DNA from: an uncultured Lachnospiraceae bacterium
GTDB lineage: Bacteria > Bacillota > Clostridia > Lachnospirales > Lachnospiraceae
Reading direction: 5' to 3'
NCBI GenBank assembly: GCA_944381475.1
Contig: CALWLH010000076.1
Coordinates: forward strand, 1 to 55,951
Length of the DNA stretch: 55,951 nucleotides
The position numbers were made by a program, and so were the translations under genes. Positions 1 to 8,802 of the stretch are shown here, in pieces (position 1 is the first letter of the stretch; every line of letters starts with the position of its first letter). The notes beneath the pieces are model-generated. The model ran no database searches. It saw only the letters and a list, made by a program, of their open reading frames with translations, and had not been told where the DNA came from.

Positions 1-155
1 GTCAGGTAATACACATCATAATTGTACTCAAATATCTCCTCCACCACATAGTACCCTTCTTTATTATTAAATAAAGCGCAGCCGTATAGCAGGCAGGAGG
101 AAATAAAAAGTATACTGCACAAAAATACGCGAAGCCATCTTCGTCCGTTCTCCAT
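1..155 (-). CDS. Putative lipoprotein, N-terminal part (runs off window)
   Basis: The first 51 codons of a gene continue beyond the left edge of the window. The protein opens with charged residues (MENGRRW), a hydrophobic stretch and a lipobox (LLYGC, Cys about 26), so it should be a lipid-anchored extracytoplasmic protein. A Shine-Dalgarno AGGTG lies 7-8 bases before the ATG at 155. The gene starts 11 bases after the stop of the histidine kinase, so it is probably the last gene of the comEA-regulator-kinase operon. It may act as an accessory factor of that two-component system, but this rests on position only. No family can be named from the visible residues. Confidence 0.7.
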   Translation of the reverse strand, partial: MENGRRWLRVFLCSILFISSCLLYGCALFNNKEGYYVVEEIFEYNYDVYYL

Positions 156-166
156 ACTGCACACCT

Positions 167-1594
167 CTATTCCTTATAATTCAGGGGGATGCGGACCGAA
201 AAGGTGGTTCCCTCGTTTAATTTACTGTAAACCCGGATGGCGCCGTTATGCATCTGAATTACACTTTTAGTGATGGCAAGCCCCAGACCGGTTCCCCCCG
301 TTTCCCGGGATCTCGCCTTATCCACACGATAAAAACGGTCAAAGATCAGATCCAAACAGTCCTCAGGTATTCCCACGCCGGAATCCTGTACCTTGATATA
401 CATATACCTGTGATCCGCATTCAAGGACACATGGACAAAGCCGTTGTCCACATTGTACTTGATGGCATTCTCCACCAGATTGCTGATGGCCAGGGTCAGC
501 TTGGTCTCATCCACCTCCGCCGTCACAGGGCGAAAGCTCTCCATGACCAGCTCAATATTACGCTGCTTTGCGATAGGCAGAAGCCGGTGCAGGATACTGT
601 TGAGCAGCTCGTTCATGTCCACCTTGCTGATCTCCAGGGCTGCGGCAGACTTATCCATCTTCACCAGCGCCAGCAGGTCAGAAATAATCTTCGCCTCCCG
701 GTCAATCTCCTTGGAAATGTCCTCCATAAACTCTTTGTAAAGCTCTATGGGAGCGTCCTCCATGGTCATCAGAGAATCCGCCAGCACCCGGATGGAGGTG
801 ATGGGCGTTTTCAGCTCATGGGACACATTGGAGACAAACTCCTGCCGAGACTCATCCAGCTTCTGCAGCTGGGAGAGAATGCTGTTGAAAGCAACGGTGA
901 TCTCCGTCAGCTCCGAATAACCCACAGGATTTAAGGAGGATACCGTTCCGGTGCTGACCTGCTTTACGGATTCCTTTAAGGAAGCAAAGGGAATAACCAC
1001 GATATGGGAAGCCCATAATGCCAACACCAAAAGCACGATTACCAGCATCACTGTAAGAAGAACCAATTTTCCCTGAAGGCTTCCAAGCTGTGCCAGCTGC
1101 TGTGCTATACTGCTGGATACCGCAATCACTCCAAGCACGGTATCATTGGACGTACTCTGGATGGGCATAATAAGAAGCAGGGTTTCCTGCTCCTCATCCA
1201 TGTGGGAATAAACCGTACCGTCATAGGCCGCCAACACGTTGGCATCAATCAGAAAGCGCCCCACATTCACATCCACCGTGTCGCTGATTACCATAAAGGA
1301 AGCGTCCATCACCATGATTCGGCCATCATAGTCCTTAGCCATCTGCTGCATCTCCCCGGTGAGATTGATGGACGCAGAAGCGTTGTACAAATACCCGGCG
1401 GTGACGATCTGGTTGGCCATGATCAGGGTCTGGTTCCTCAGCTCCGTCTCCCGGCTGCCTAACAAGGTCTGGCGGACATTCTGATACAGCACGACCTCCA
1501 AAATCGACAGCGGAACAACCCCCGCAAGAAGCACCAGCAAAAAAACAAGGAGACGCAGACTGTAAAAATTCTTAATGAATTTTGTTTTTTTCAT
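167..1594 (-). CDS. Sensor histidine kinase (HAMP-HisKA-HATPase)
   Basis: Membrane sensor kinase of 475 aa. Transmembrane segment 1 spans about residues 13-37 and segment 2 about 176-200, enclosing an extracytoplasmic sensor of about 135 residues. A HAMP linker follows to about 250. The H-box SHELKTP carries the phospho-accepting His259. The catalytic domain shows an N-box (NLVENAIKYN, about 372-381), G1 DSGVGIP (404-410), F-box and G2 GGTGLGL (433-439). All catalytic elements are intact. It starts 29 bases after the response-regulator stop with an AAGGAGGGG ribosome site, so the pair should be cotranscribed and phosphotransfer cognates. It is built like VicK/ResE/PhoR-type kinases but has no clear PAS domain; the stimulus cannot be deduced. 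Confidence 0.95.
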   Translation of the reverse strand: MKKTKFIKNFYSLRLLVFLLVLLAGVVPLSILEVVLYQNVRQTLLGSRETELRNQTLIMANQIVTAGYLYNASASINLTGEMQQMAKDYDGRIMVMDASFMVISDTVDVNVGRFLIDANVLAAYDGTVYSHMDEEQETLLLIMPIQSTSNDTVLGVIAVSSSIAQQLAQLGSLQGKLVLLTVMLVIVLLVLALWASHIVVIPFASLKESVKQVSTGTVSSLNPVGYSELTEITVAFNSILSQLQKLDESRQEFVSNVSHELKTPITSIRVLADSLMTMEDAPIELYKEFMEDISKEIDREAKIISDLLALVKMDKSAAALEISKVDMNELLNSILHRLLPIAKQRNIELVMESFRPVTAEVDETKLTLAISNLVENAIKYNVDNGFVHVSLNADHRYMYIKVQDSGVGIPEDCLDLIFDRFYRVDKARSRETGGTGLGLAITKSVIQMHNGAIRVYSKLNEGTTFSVRIPLNYKE

Positions 1595-1623
1595 GTCTGC
1601 CCCTCCTTATTTCTGATTCTGAA

Positions 1624-2313
1624 TTACTTTTTAAAATAGTAGCCTACCCCCCATTTTGTGTGAACATATTTGGGTTCACTGGGATTTGTCTCGATTTTTT
1701 CACGGAGACGCCGGATATGTACATCCACAGTCCGCACATCGCCGGGATATTCATAGCCCCACACCAGCTGCAAAAGGGACTCCCGGCTGTATACCTTGTT
1801 GGGATTTGTGACCAAAAGCTCCAGAAGATCAAACTCCTTCGCCGTCAGATTCACCTCTTTTCCCTGAATGAACACTCTCCGTCCATCCAGATCCAGGGTC
1901 ATATCTCCCACCGTAATGCTCTTTGAGGAAGCATCCTCCTCCTTAGCTGCTGTCCTGGTTCTTCTCATGATGGCCTTGATTCGAGCCTTCACCTCCAGGA
2001 TGTTAAAGGGCTTGGTGACGTAATCATCCGCGCCATATTCCAGCCCCAGGATCTTGTCCATGTCATCACCCTTGGCTGTCAGCATGATCACCGGCATGCT
2101 GGAAAATTCCCGTATCTGCTGCAGAACCTGAAAGCCATCGTATTTCGGAAGCATCACATCCAACAGCACCACATCATAAGCGTTCTGCTTTGCCAGCTGA
2201 ATGGCTTCCTCACCGTCATAGGCACAGTCCACCTGCATCTGCTCCTGCTCCAGACTGAATTTCAATCCCTTTACGATCATCTTCTCATCGTCCACTACCA
2301 AAACTCTCGCCAT
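1624..2313 (-). CDS. OmpR/PhoB-family response regulator
   Basis: DNA-binding response regulator of 229 aa. The receiver domain (about 1-115) has the acidic pair Asp8-Asp9, phospho-acceptor Asp52 (VVLLDVMLP), Thr79 and Lys101 (VTKPF). The C-terminal winged helix (about 130-229) ends in the family-typical RRLREKIE, VHTKWGVGYYF signature. It sits between a comEA-like gene (22 bases upstream) and the sensor kinase (29 bases downstream) on the same strand, so it is the likely partner of that kinase. A GAGGG ribosome site lies very close to the ATG. Overall it resembles the WalR/YycF or PhoP type, but its regulon cannot be inferred. Confidence 0.95.
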   Translation of the reverse strand: MARVLVVDDEKMIVKGLKFSLEQEQMQVDCAYDGEEAIQLAKQNAYDVVLLDVMLPKYDGFQVLQQIREFSSMPVIMLTAKGDDMDKILGLEYGADDYVTKPFNILEVKARIKAIMRRTRTAAKEEDASSKSITVGDMTLDLDGRRVFIQGKEVNLTAKEFDLLELLVTNPNKVYSRESLLQLVWGYEYPGDVRTVDVHIRRLREKIETNPSEPKYVHTKWGVGYYFKK

Positions 2314-2335
2314 AACCCTCTATATCATCCTTTCT

Positions 2336-2941
2336 CTAGTCTACTGTAATATAATCCTTTATCCTCTCAAAGGCGGCTTCCTTGATACCGCTGACCTGCA
2401 TGATATCCTGAATCTGTGAAAAAGGCCCGTGCTCCTCCCGATAAGAAATGATATCCCTGGCACGGCTTTCTCCAATTCCGCTGAGCATCATCAGCTGCTC
2501 CATGGTGGCGGTATTAATGTTGATCTTCCCGTCCTGCGCCTGTCCATCTGCCGGAGCAGTCCAGCCTGCTTCAAGCTGCTCCCAGGTGGGGACAAAAATC
2601 TGCTCGCCATCATGGATCATTTCCGCCAAATTCAGCGCAGCGGCAGCCCCTTCCTCTGTGATTCCTCCTGCCAGCTCCAAAGCCTCAAAAACCCGGCTGC
2701 CTGCAGGAAGCTCATAGACTCCGGGAGAAGTCACTGCCCCGCAAACGTGGACAAAACAGCTGCTGGTCTCGGCCTCGGCAGCCGCAGGTTCCTCTGCGGT
2801 CTCCCCGCCGGTCTGGCCGGCTTCCGACGCCTCCTCTGTAAGAACGCTCACGCCCTCAAGCTGCAGACTGGCAGACGAGGGCGCGCATGCATACAACACC
2901 AGGGCAGCCAAGGCTGCCCCTGTAAATTTTTTCTTTTTCAT
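2336..2941 (-). CDS. comEA: ComEA-like SLBB / helix-hairpin-helix protein
   Basis: Exported protein of 201 aa from the ATG at 2941; an in-frame GTG at 2953 would add four residues. The N-terminus has basic residues, a hydrophobic core and a possible lipobox ending at YAC, suggesting membrane anchoring. An acidic Glu/Ala-rich linker is followed by an SLBB-like fold (CGAVTSPGVYELPAGSRVFE) and a C-terminal double helix-hairpin-helix (ININTATMEQLMMLSGIGE onward). This order is typical of ComEA, the extracytoplasmic double-stranded DNA receptor of competence. No comEC is adjacent. It is first in the operon with the two-component system, downstream of a good promoter at 3019-3047. Confidence 0.85.
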   Translation of the reverse strand: MKKKKFTGAALAALVLYACAPSSASLQLEGVSVLTEEASEAGQTGGETAEEPAAAEAETSSCFVHVCGAVTSPGVYELPAGSRVFEALELAGGITEEGAAAALNLAEMIHDGEQIFVPTWEQLEAGWTAPADGQAQDGKININTATMEQLMMLSGIGESRARDIISYREEHGPFSQIQDIMQVSGIKEAAFERIKDYITVD

Positions 2942-3018
2942 TATGATCACCACCGCTTTCCATCAATCGGCATATTCACAGAAATATGCCCTGCGGCTGA
3001 TCGTTATACCCTTTTCCT

Positions 3019-3047
3019 ATTGTAGTGAAAAAAAAGCAAAAAGACAA
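3019..3047 (-). promoter_or_regulatory. Sigma-A-type promoter for the comEA-RR-HK operon
   Basis: Read on the minus strand: -35 TTGTCT (3042-3047), 17-base spacer, -10 TACAAT (3019-3024). It lies about 75 bases before the comEA ATG and just beyond the stop of the preceding ABC permease gene. Confidence 0.6.
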
Positions 3048-3049
3048 GT

Positions 3050-4405
3050 CTATTTTTGAATTTCCTGATGTTTTTTTCCGAGGAAGCCCAGCTTTGACGT
3101 CACCACATTGGTTCCCACATAAAAAACCTTTGCCTTGTAAACCCTTGCGGTCACAATGATCAGCGCCACATTGGAAGCGATCAAAATCAGCAGCTCCAAA
3201 AATCCCTCCAGAAGTCCGGCGTTTCCTACCAGAATGTCGGAGCTCAGGATAAAGGCGCTGGTAAGAGGAATGATTCGGATGATTCTGCTGACAGCCTCAT
3301 TTTCCATCATAATGGTGAAATACGAGCCGAAAAATCCGATAATAACCAGTACATTGTAGATCCCCATGCCGTTTGCCAATTCCTCGGCCTTACCGATACA
3401 GGAGGCCACCAATCCTGCCAGCACACAGAACAGCCCAAACCCAAAAATCAGAGACAGAAGGGACAGTACAATAGCCATGGGTGAAAAAGCCCCGGCGCTC
3501 TGTTCCATCACCAAGCTGAGAGCATTTAATACCACATTGTCAAAATCGGGATTGATGACGCCCCCAATCATATTTCCTGCCGCAAAGCCCGCCACAAAGC
3601 CGATGATCCAGAGCATCAGCTGCATCAGGGCCAGGCAGGTCATAGCCAGGATCTTTCCGGCAATCAGGGCATCCGGCTGTACGGAGGTGAGAAGCATTTC
3701 CATCAGCTTTGAATTCTTCTCCGCCACCACCACCTTGCCGATACTCTGGCCGTAGAGGATGATCATCATATAGAGCACCAGGGTAGCCAGCATGGGAGCC
3801 AGGGATTTGATCATGACGCTGGCAAAGCTCTCCGGGGCCTCCCCTGCCTCTATGATATCTGAATAAACCGCGCTGCTTAAGTATACCAGACTTTCATAGT
3901 CAATGCCTGCGGTGGCAACCTTCACCGATTCCATACAGGTTCCGGTAAGGCTCAGCAGCTCCTCATAATCCTCCTCCGGCAGGGTACACCACTCTGGTAC
4001 GATGGCTGTAACCTTAAAGACGGGCACACCCTCATCCACGTTCTGCTCCACATGGATTACAAAGCTATTGGTATCTTCCGGAGAAATTTCCTTACAAACC
4101 TCCTCCACATCACGGCCGTAGATCATATTCACCGTCAGGTTTGCGAAGCGCTCACGGTCTAAGAGCTGCAAAAACACCTCGCCCACCATCTCCGTGCCGG
4201 AATCGTCCACCAAGTATACTCTTTCAGCCTCTGAAACCTCCACGTCTTCACCCATTGCCGCGGGTATCACATTAACCGCAAATCCCAGAGCAAAAAGCAG
4301 GATGGGCAGTACCAGGGTCATAAATACAAAGGCTTTTCCAGTGGCGCTTTGACGGAATGTAAACGCAAATATTGTACCTATATTTTCAAAACGTCCCTTT
4401 TTCAT
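3050..4405 (-). CDS. ABC-2 type permease, NatB-like (second subunit)
   Basis: Membrane permease of 451 aa. One N-terminal transmembrane helix (about 28-50) is followed by a large extracytoplasmic domain to about 200, then five or six helices. This is the topology of NatB/YhaP-type ABC-2 exporters. Its start overlaps the stop of the preceding permease by 4 bases (ATGA), so translation is coupled. With the ATPase and the first permease it should form an exporter. Substrates of this class include Na+ in NatAB and peptides or drugs in relatives; nothing here decides between them. Confidence 0.85.
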   Translation of the reverse strand: MKKGRFENIGTIFAFTFRQSATGKAFVFMTLVLPILLFALGFAVNVIPAAMGEDVEVSEAERVYLVDDSGTEMVGEVFLQLLDRERFANLTVNMIYGRDVEEVCKEISPEDTNSFVIHVEQNVDEGVPVFKVTAIVPEWCTLPEEDYEELLSLTGTCMESVKVATAGIDYESLVYLSSAVYSDIIEAGEAPESFASVMIKSLAPMLATLVLYMMIILYGQSIGKVVVAEKNSKLMEMLLTSVQPDALIAGKILAMTCLALMQLMLWIIGFVAGFAAGNMIGGVINPDFDNVVLNALSLVMEQSAGAFSPMAIVLSLLSLIFGFGLFCVLAGLVASCIGKAEELANGMGIYNVLVIIGFFGSYFTIMMENEAVSRIIRIIPLTSAFILSSDILVGNAGLLEGFLELLILIASNVALIIVTARVYKAKVFYVGTNVVTSKLGFLGKKHQEIQK

Positions 4406-5817
4406 TCCTTCGCCCCCCTTGCTTCCTTATTGATTCGCAGAAGATCCTTCAGCTTCAGCGGATTTCCCTTGTGATAGATCAAGGTTTCATATACATTGGC
4501 AGAAAACATAAACAACAGAGCCTGCGCCGCGATGAACAGAAGAACCGTAGCCAGTCCTACCCACAAAGGACACCGGTCCAGAAGCAGATATCCCGGAGTC
4601 AGGAAGGGCGCTGTGACGGGCAGAAGCTCCACCGTATAGCTGAGGGCCGCAGGCGCTTCACCCACCATATCTCCCATCACCACAGCCAGTCCTGCGTAGG
4701 CCCCCACCACCATGATCACAGAAAAAAGCTTCATGCTCTCGGTCATCTCCTCCAGGCGGCTCACACATGCACCTGCCAGTGCCGCAATGGTGCTGTAAAA
4801 TAAGGTCCCCGCCAGTATCAGGAGGAAAGCCACTATAAGAGTGGGAATATTCAGTGAAAGGGATACCGCGCCCAGCTGATCACCCGCCTCCCCCGTCATC
4901 TGGGTGAGAATATCGGCAGCGGACAGCATCATACCGGGATTCATAAGCAAATAAATTCCTATGGATGCAGCAAACCCCAGCAGCATCAAAAGAAGCTGCC
5001 CCAGGGTGATCACAAAGATGGCCAGGATCTTTCCCACCATCAAGGCCAGGGGCTTGACGCTGATCAGCAGATACTCCACCACCTTGGAGGATTTTTCCTG
5101 TATAACAGCTGCCGCCACCTGCTCCCCGCTCATGGAAATCATGATGGTTACAAGCACCAGGCACATCAGAACCAGGCTGTATTCCACAGGGGAAAGACTT
5201 CCCTCCTGCTCCTCATCCTCCTGATCTACAATGGCGGGCTCTTCTCCCTCCACGCCAGTGCGGTAATAGGAGATCTTCTGCTCCACCTCATGGTTGATAT
5301 AGTCCACCTGCTCCTGCGCAATACCCAGCTGCTCCACCATCTGATCCCGGAGATTTTCCATGATCAGCTCGGTGACAATACGCAGATCCTCTTTGGAAAC
5401 ATTGGTATTCGTTCCATAAACTCCCATGACGGAAAAGCCTTGGCTTTCTTCAAAGCTGATCTGGATTAACGCCCAGTCCTCCTCCGCTTCCTCCGTCAGC
5501 CTCTCCACCAGCGTGTCATAGTCTTCCTCAGAAAACTGAATCTCCTCCGGCAGCGCCCCTTCATAGTCCATGTCCCGTATATCCAGCCAGTCCTTTAATC
5601 CCAGGGGCGTCTCATCCAGAAGCACCAGTCTTTGGATGGTGGTGCTGTCCTTCACCGGACTCTCACCGTCTGCTGAAAGAAGAGAAGTGACCGGCAGCAT
5701 CAAAAGCGCCACTCCAAACAGAAAAACTGTGGTAACGATCATGGCCGGCGTCTTGATTGTCTGTATGAGTGTGAAGGAAAATACCTTCTGCCACCCTGTC
5801 AATGAATTCTTTTCCAT
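4402..5817 (-). CDS. ABC-2 type permease, NatB-like (first subunit)
   Basis: Membrane permease of 471 aa: N-terminal helix (about 18-45), a long extracytoplasmic segment rich in Glu/Asp (to about 210), then about six helices. It has the same layout as the downstream permease, so the two probably pair as a heterodimer with the ATPase encoded just upstream. The ATG is preceded by GGAGGGG. It starts 12 bases after the ATPase stop and its own stop overlaps the next start. The conserved segment EKSSKVVEYLLISVKPLALMVGK is typical of ABC-2 permeases of the NatB type and is shared with the partner (EKNSKLMEMLLTSVQPDALIAGK). Confidence 0.85.
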   Translation of the reverse strand: MEKNSLTGWQKVFSFTLIQTIKTPAMIVTTVFLFGVALLMLPVTSLLSADGESPVKDSTTIQRLVLLDETPLGLKDWLDIRDMDYEGALPEEIQFSEEDYDTLVERLTEEAEEDWALIQISFEESQGFSVMGVYGTNTNVSKEDLRIVTELIMENLRDQMVEQLGIAQEQVDYINHEVEQKISYYRTGVEGEEPAIVDQEDEEQEGSLSPVEYSLVLMCLVLVTIMISMSGEQVAAAVIQEKSSKVVEYLLISVKPLALMVGKILAIFVITLGQLLLMLLGFAASIGIYLLMNPGMMLSAADILTQMTGEAGDQLGAVSLSLNIPTLIVAFLLILAGTLFYSTIAALAGACVSRLEEMTESMKLFSVIMVVGAYAGLAVVMGDMVGEAPAALSYTVELLPVTAPFLTPGYLLLDRCPLWVGLATVLLFIAAQALLFMFSANVYETLIYHKGNPLKLKDLLRINKEARGAKE

Positions 5818-5829
5818 AACACCCCTCCG

Positions 5830-6753
5830 TCAGTCCTTTGCCTTTTCCACAAAAATTTCGTGCAGGGAGGGCTCCCGCATCTCAAACCGTATCACCGTAA
5901 TGTCCTGAGCCACAAGGGACTTCAGAAATGCCCCTGCCTGCTCGTCCCCCGTAACCTTCAGGTGATACCCGTCCGGCGTCTCGCTGACAATGGGAAGGCC
6001 ATGGGCCGCAATAATCCCGGAAATATCCTGCTCACACTTGACCATCACATTCACCCTGCCATAGGACTTCTTGATATCGTTCAGATTTCCCTGCAATACC
6101 GCCTTGCCATGATGGAGAATCGTGATATCCTCACAAAACTCCTCGATCACCTCCATCTGGTGGCTGGACATCACCAGATACTTTTCTCTGGAAATCTGCT
6201 CCCGGATAATATTCTTAAACAAATCAGAGTTCACCGGGTCAAGACCGCTTAGGGGCTCGTCCAGTATAATCAGCTCCGGGTCGGAGATCAGGGCCGCCAT
6301 AAACTGGATTTTCTGCTGGTTTCCCTTTGACAGCTGTTCTGCTTTCATGGGCTTGGGCCGCTTTTTTCCTTCGCTCTTAGGATAAAAATATTCCAGCACC
6401 TCCAGCCGCTCCGCCCAGTAATTGATGCGCTTCCTTGCCTCCTGGGCGCCCACGCCCTTCAGCTTCGCAAAATATACAAGCTGATCCATCAGCGTGTACT
6501 TTGGGTAAAGCCCCCGCTCCTCAGCCAGATACCCTACATCGGTGCGAAGCGGATCCAGGGGTTCACCCTTCCAGGTTACCTCTCCCTCATCCTTTGAAAG
6601 CATTCCCAGCATCATCCGGATGCTGGTGGTTTTTCCCGCACCGTTTGTTCCAAGAAATGCGTACACACCGGGCTTGTTCATCTCAAAGCTGATGTGGCTC
6701 ACCACCTCTTTATCACCATATCGTTTTGTCAAATTTGATACTACCAAGGACAT
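5830..6753 (-). CDS. ABC transporter ATP-binding protein, NatA-like
   Basis: ATPase of 307 aa that powers the two ABC-2 permeases downstream. Walker A GTNGAGKTT, signature LSKGNQQKI, Walker B LIILDEPLSGLDP and a switch His (SSHQMEVIEE) are all present, followed by a C-terminal extension of about 80 residues typical of NatA-type ATPases. I place the start at 6753, where AGGAGGAG is well spaced from the ATG and the protein begins with the normal MSLVVSNLTKRYG; an upstream in-frame ATG at 6795 would add 14 atypical residues. A 10-bp inverted repeat lies in its leader (6783-6821). Confidence 0.92.
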   Translation of the reverse strand: MSLVVSNLTKRYGDKEVVSHISFEMNKPGVYAFLGTNGAGKTTSIRMMLGMLSKDEGEVTWKGEPLDPLRTDVGYLAEERGLYPKYTLMDQLVYFAKLKGVGAQEARKRINYWAERLEVLEYFYPKSEGKKRPKPMKAEQLSKGNQQKIQFMAALISDPELIILDEPLSGLDPVNSDLFKNIIREQISREKYLVMSSHQMEVIEEFCEDITILHHGKAVLQGNLNDIKKSYGRVNVMVKCEQDISGIIAAHGLPIVSETPDGYHLKVTGDEQAGAFLKSLVAQDITVIRFEMREPSLHEIFVEKAKD

Positions 6754-6782
6754 ACCTTTCTCCTCCTGTTTTTTTACATAGC

Positions 6783-6821
6783 AAAAGGATAGCAAAATAT
6801 TAGTAAAAATTCTATCCTTTT
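6783..6821. promoter_or_regulatory. 10-bp inverted repeat in the leader of the NatA-like gene
   Basis: AAAAGGATAG (6783-6792) and CTATCCTTTT (6812-6821) form a perfect 10-bp inverted repeat with a 19-base AT-rich loop. It lies 30-68 bases upstream of the ATPase start. It could be an operator or a leader hairpin. No partner regulator gene is adjacent. Confidence 0.45.
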
Positions 6822-6879
6822 TTCCTGTTTTTTTCTTAAAATTTTCTTTCTCCTCTCAAATCTATCATACTGCCGCTGC

Positions 6880-6937
6880 AACAAAACACCACGACGCAAA
6901 GCGGGTGACGGCACGCCCGCTTGATGGGCTATCGCGC
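6880..6937 (-). repeat. Terminator-adjacent structured repeat, copy 4 (short)
   Basis: On the minus strand the T6 tract of the exporter terminator runs straight into GCGCGATAGCCCATCAAGCGG, the same opening as copy 3 (40081-40220). A GCGGG...CCCGC stem follows and then similarity fades. Only about the first 30-50 bases of the family are recognisable. Confidence 0.5.
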
Positions 6938-6972
6938 AAAAAATCAGGAGCATGCTTGACGCAGGCTCCTGA
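6938..6972 (-). terminator. Intrinsic terminator of the heterodimeric ABC exporter operon
   Basis: Perfect 8-bp stem TCAGGAGC (6944-6951) / GCTCCTGA (6965-6972). On the minus strand it is followed by six T residues (6938-6943). It lies 63 bases after the exporter stop codon. Confidence 0.8.
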
Positions 6973-7035
6973 CCCATACACTATTTTTAAGGATGTCAGG
7001 GCAAAAGTCTTTGCCCCGGACGGGGTTCACAATTG

Positions 7036-8802
7036 TCAGTGGGCGAACTGGCTCATATACAGCTCCTTGTAGAAGCCGTTCATGGCCAGCAGCTCCTCGT
7101 GGGTTCCCTGCTCCACGATGGCCCCGTCGTTCATCACAAGAATCTGGTCGCACTCCTTGATGGTGGAAAGTCTGTGGGCAACGATAAAACTGGTTCTGCC
7201 AACCATGAGCTTGGCGAAGGCCCGCTGAATTCTCTGCTCCGTACGGGTATCGATGGAGGAGGTGGCCTCATCTAAAATCAGCATGGGGGGAAGCTTTAAC
7301 ATCACCCGGGCAATGCACAGAAGCTGCTTTTGTCGCTGGGACAAAATGCCCCCGTCCTCCCCAAGCACCGTATGGTACCCATCCGGAAGTCTTCTGATGA
7401 AGCTGTCCGCATGAACCGCCTTGGCTGCCGCCACCACCTCCTCATAGGTGGCATCGGGTTTTCCGTAGGCAATATTATCCCGGATGCTGGCATTTTTCAG
7501 CCAGGTCTCCTGGAGCACCATGCCAAAGCAGGATCGCAGACTGTTCCTGTTCAGGTTCATGGTGGAGGTTCCATCCACCGAGATGGTTCCGGAATCCACA
7601 TCGTAAAACCGCATCAGCAGGTTGATCAGGGTGCTTTTTCCGCAGCCCGTAGGACCCACGATGGCCACACGCTGTCCTGGAAGAACCTTGATATTGACGT
7701 CCTCCATCAGAGGAATGCCCGGTATATAGGAAAAATCAACATGCCTAAATTCCACCGAGCCATTCACATCGTGGCCAAGGGAAAGCTGGTCGCTGTCATC
7801 CTCCTGTTCCCTCTCATCCAGGAGCTCGAATACTCTGCCAGCGCAGGCCAGGGCATTCTGCAGCTCTGTGATTACCCCGCTGATCTCATTAAAGGGCTTT
7901 GTATACTGGTTTGCATAGCTCAAAAAGCTGGACAGGATACCGATGGTTATCCCCCCGTTAATGGCGATGATGGAGCCCACAATTCCCACGCCTGCATACA
8001 CCAGTCCATTCACAAACCTGGTACAGGGATTTGTCAGAGAGGAATAAAATACCGCCGTCTGGCTGCATCTGCGCAGATTGCCGTTGATCGCCTGAAACTG
8101 CTCCATCGCGTCATCCTGGTGATTGAATGCCTGGACAATCTTCTGGTTTCCAACCATCTCATCGATCAGGGAGGTCATCTCACCCCTGGTATCGGACTGG
8201 AGCTGGAACATGTCGTAGGTTCTTTTTGCGATAAACCGGGCCACAAACAGCGACAAAGGCGTCAGCAGAACAACCACCAGTGCGATCTGAAATTTCAGCA
8301 CAAACATAATGATCAGTGTCCCCACAATTGTAACCACCCCTGAAAAAAGCTGGGTAAAGCCCATGAGCAAACCGTCAGAGAACTGGTCAACATCTGAAAT
8401 GACACGGTTTAGCACCGCCCCTGTAGGATTAGAGTCCATATATTTCAGGGGCATATTCTGAAGATGATTAAATGCGCGTACCCGCATATCCTTCACCACA
8501 TTGTAGGTGATTTTGTTATTGCACACGTTCATCAGCCACTGAATCACGGCTGTGGCGGCGATGATCACCACAAACCGCAGCATTAGGGGCATAATTGCCT
8601 CAAAATTTACATGTCCCGCACCGATCATCTGGTCAATGGCCTTTCCGGTGATGATGGGGGCATACAGAGTCAGCGCCACGGAAATTACCGCCAGCACAAG
8701 GGATAAGATTACCAGGGGCATATAGGGCCTGATCATCAGGAGAACACGGCGAATGGTTTCCCTGGAAGCTTCTCCGTTTTTAGTATTCACGTTCTTGCTC
8801 AT
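7036..8802 (-). CDS. Heterodimeric ABC exporter, subunit with degenerate signature
   Basis: Half-transporter of 588 aa: a six-helix exporter domain (about 20-320) fused to an ATPase domain. Walker A is GPTGCGKST and Walker B LPPMLILDEATSSID keeps the catalytic Glu, but the signature reads ILSQRQKQ instead of LSGGQ. Its start overlaps the stop of the partner by 4 bases, preceded by GGAGC. Such pairs (BmrCD/YheHI, TM287/288 type) are multidrug or lipid exporters in which one ATP site is catalytic and the other degenerate. This subunit supplies the canonical Walker B of the active site and the poor signature of the inactive site. The substrate is unknown. Confidence 0.93.
   Translation of the reverse strand: MSKNVNTKNGEASRETIRRVLLMIRPYMPLVILSLVLAVISVALTLYAPIITGKAIDQMIGAGHVNFEAIMPLMLRFVVIIAATAVIQWLMNVCNNKITYNVVKDMRVRAFNHLQNMPLKYMDSNPTGAVLNRVISDVDQFSDGLLMGFTQLFSGVVTIVGTLIIMFVLKFQIALVVVLLTPLSLFVARFIAKRTYDMFQLQSDTRGEMTSLIDEMVGNQKIVQAFNHQDDAMEQFQAINGNLRRCSQTAVFYSSLTNPCTRFVNGLVYAGVGIVGSIIAINGGITIGILSSFLSYANQYTKPFNEISGVITELQNALACAGRVFELLDEREQEDDSDQLSLGHDVNGSVEFRHVDFSYIPGIPLMEDVNIKVLPGQRVAIVGPTGCGKSTLINLLMRFYDVDSGTISVDGTSTMNLNRNSLRSCFGMVLQETWLKNASIRDNIAYGKPDATYEEVVAAAKAVHADSFIRRLPDGYHTVLGEDGGILSQRQKQLLCIARVMLKLPPMLILDEATSSIDTRTEQRIQRAFAKLMVGRTSFIVAHRLSTIKECDQILVMNDGAIVEQGTHEELLAMNGFYKELYMSQFAH

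Noticed and set aside
248-934. Long plus-strand ORFs opposite the kinase, ABC and P-ATPase genes
   Set aside because: They lie antisense to genes with intact catalytic motifs and have low-complexity, unfamiliar translations without ribosome sites.
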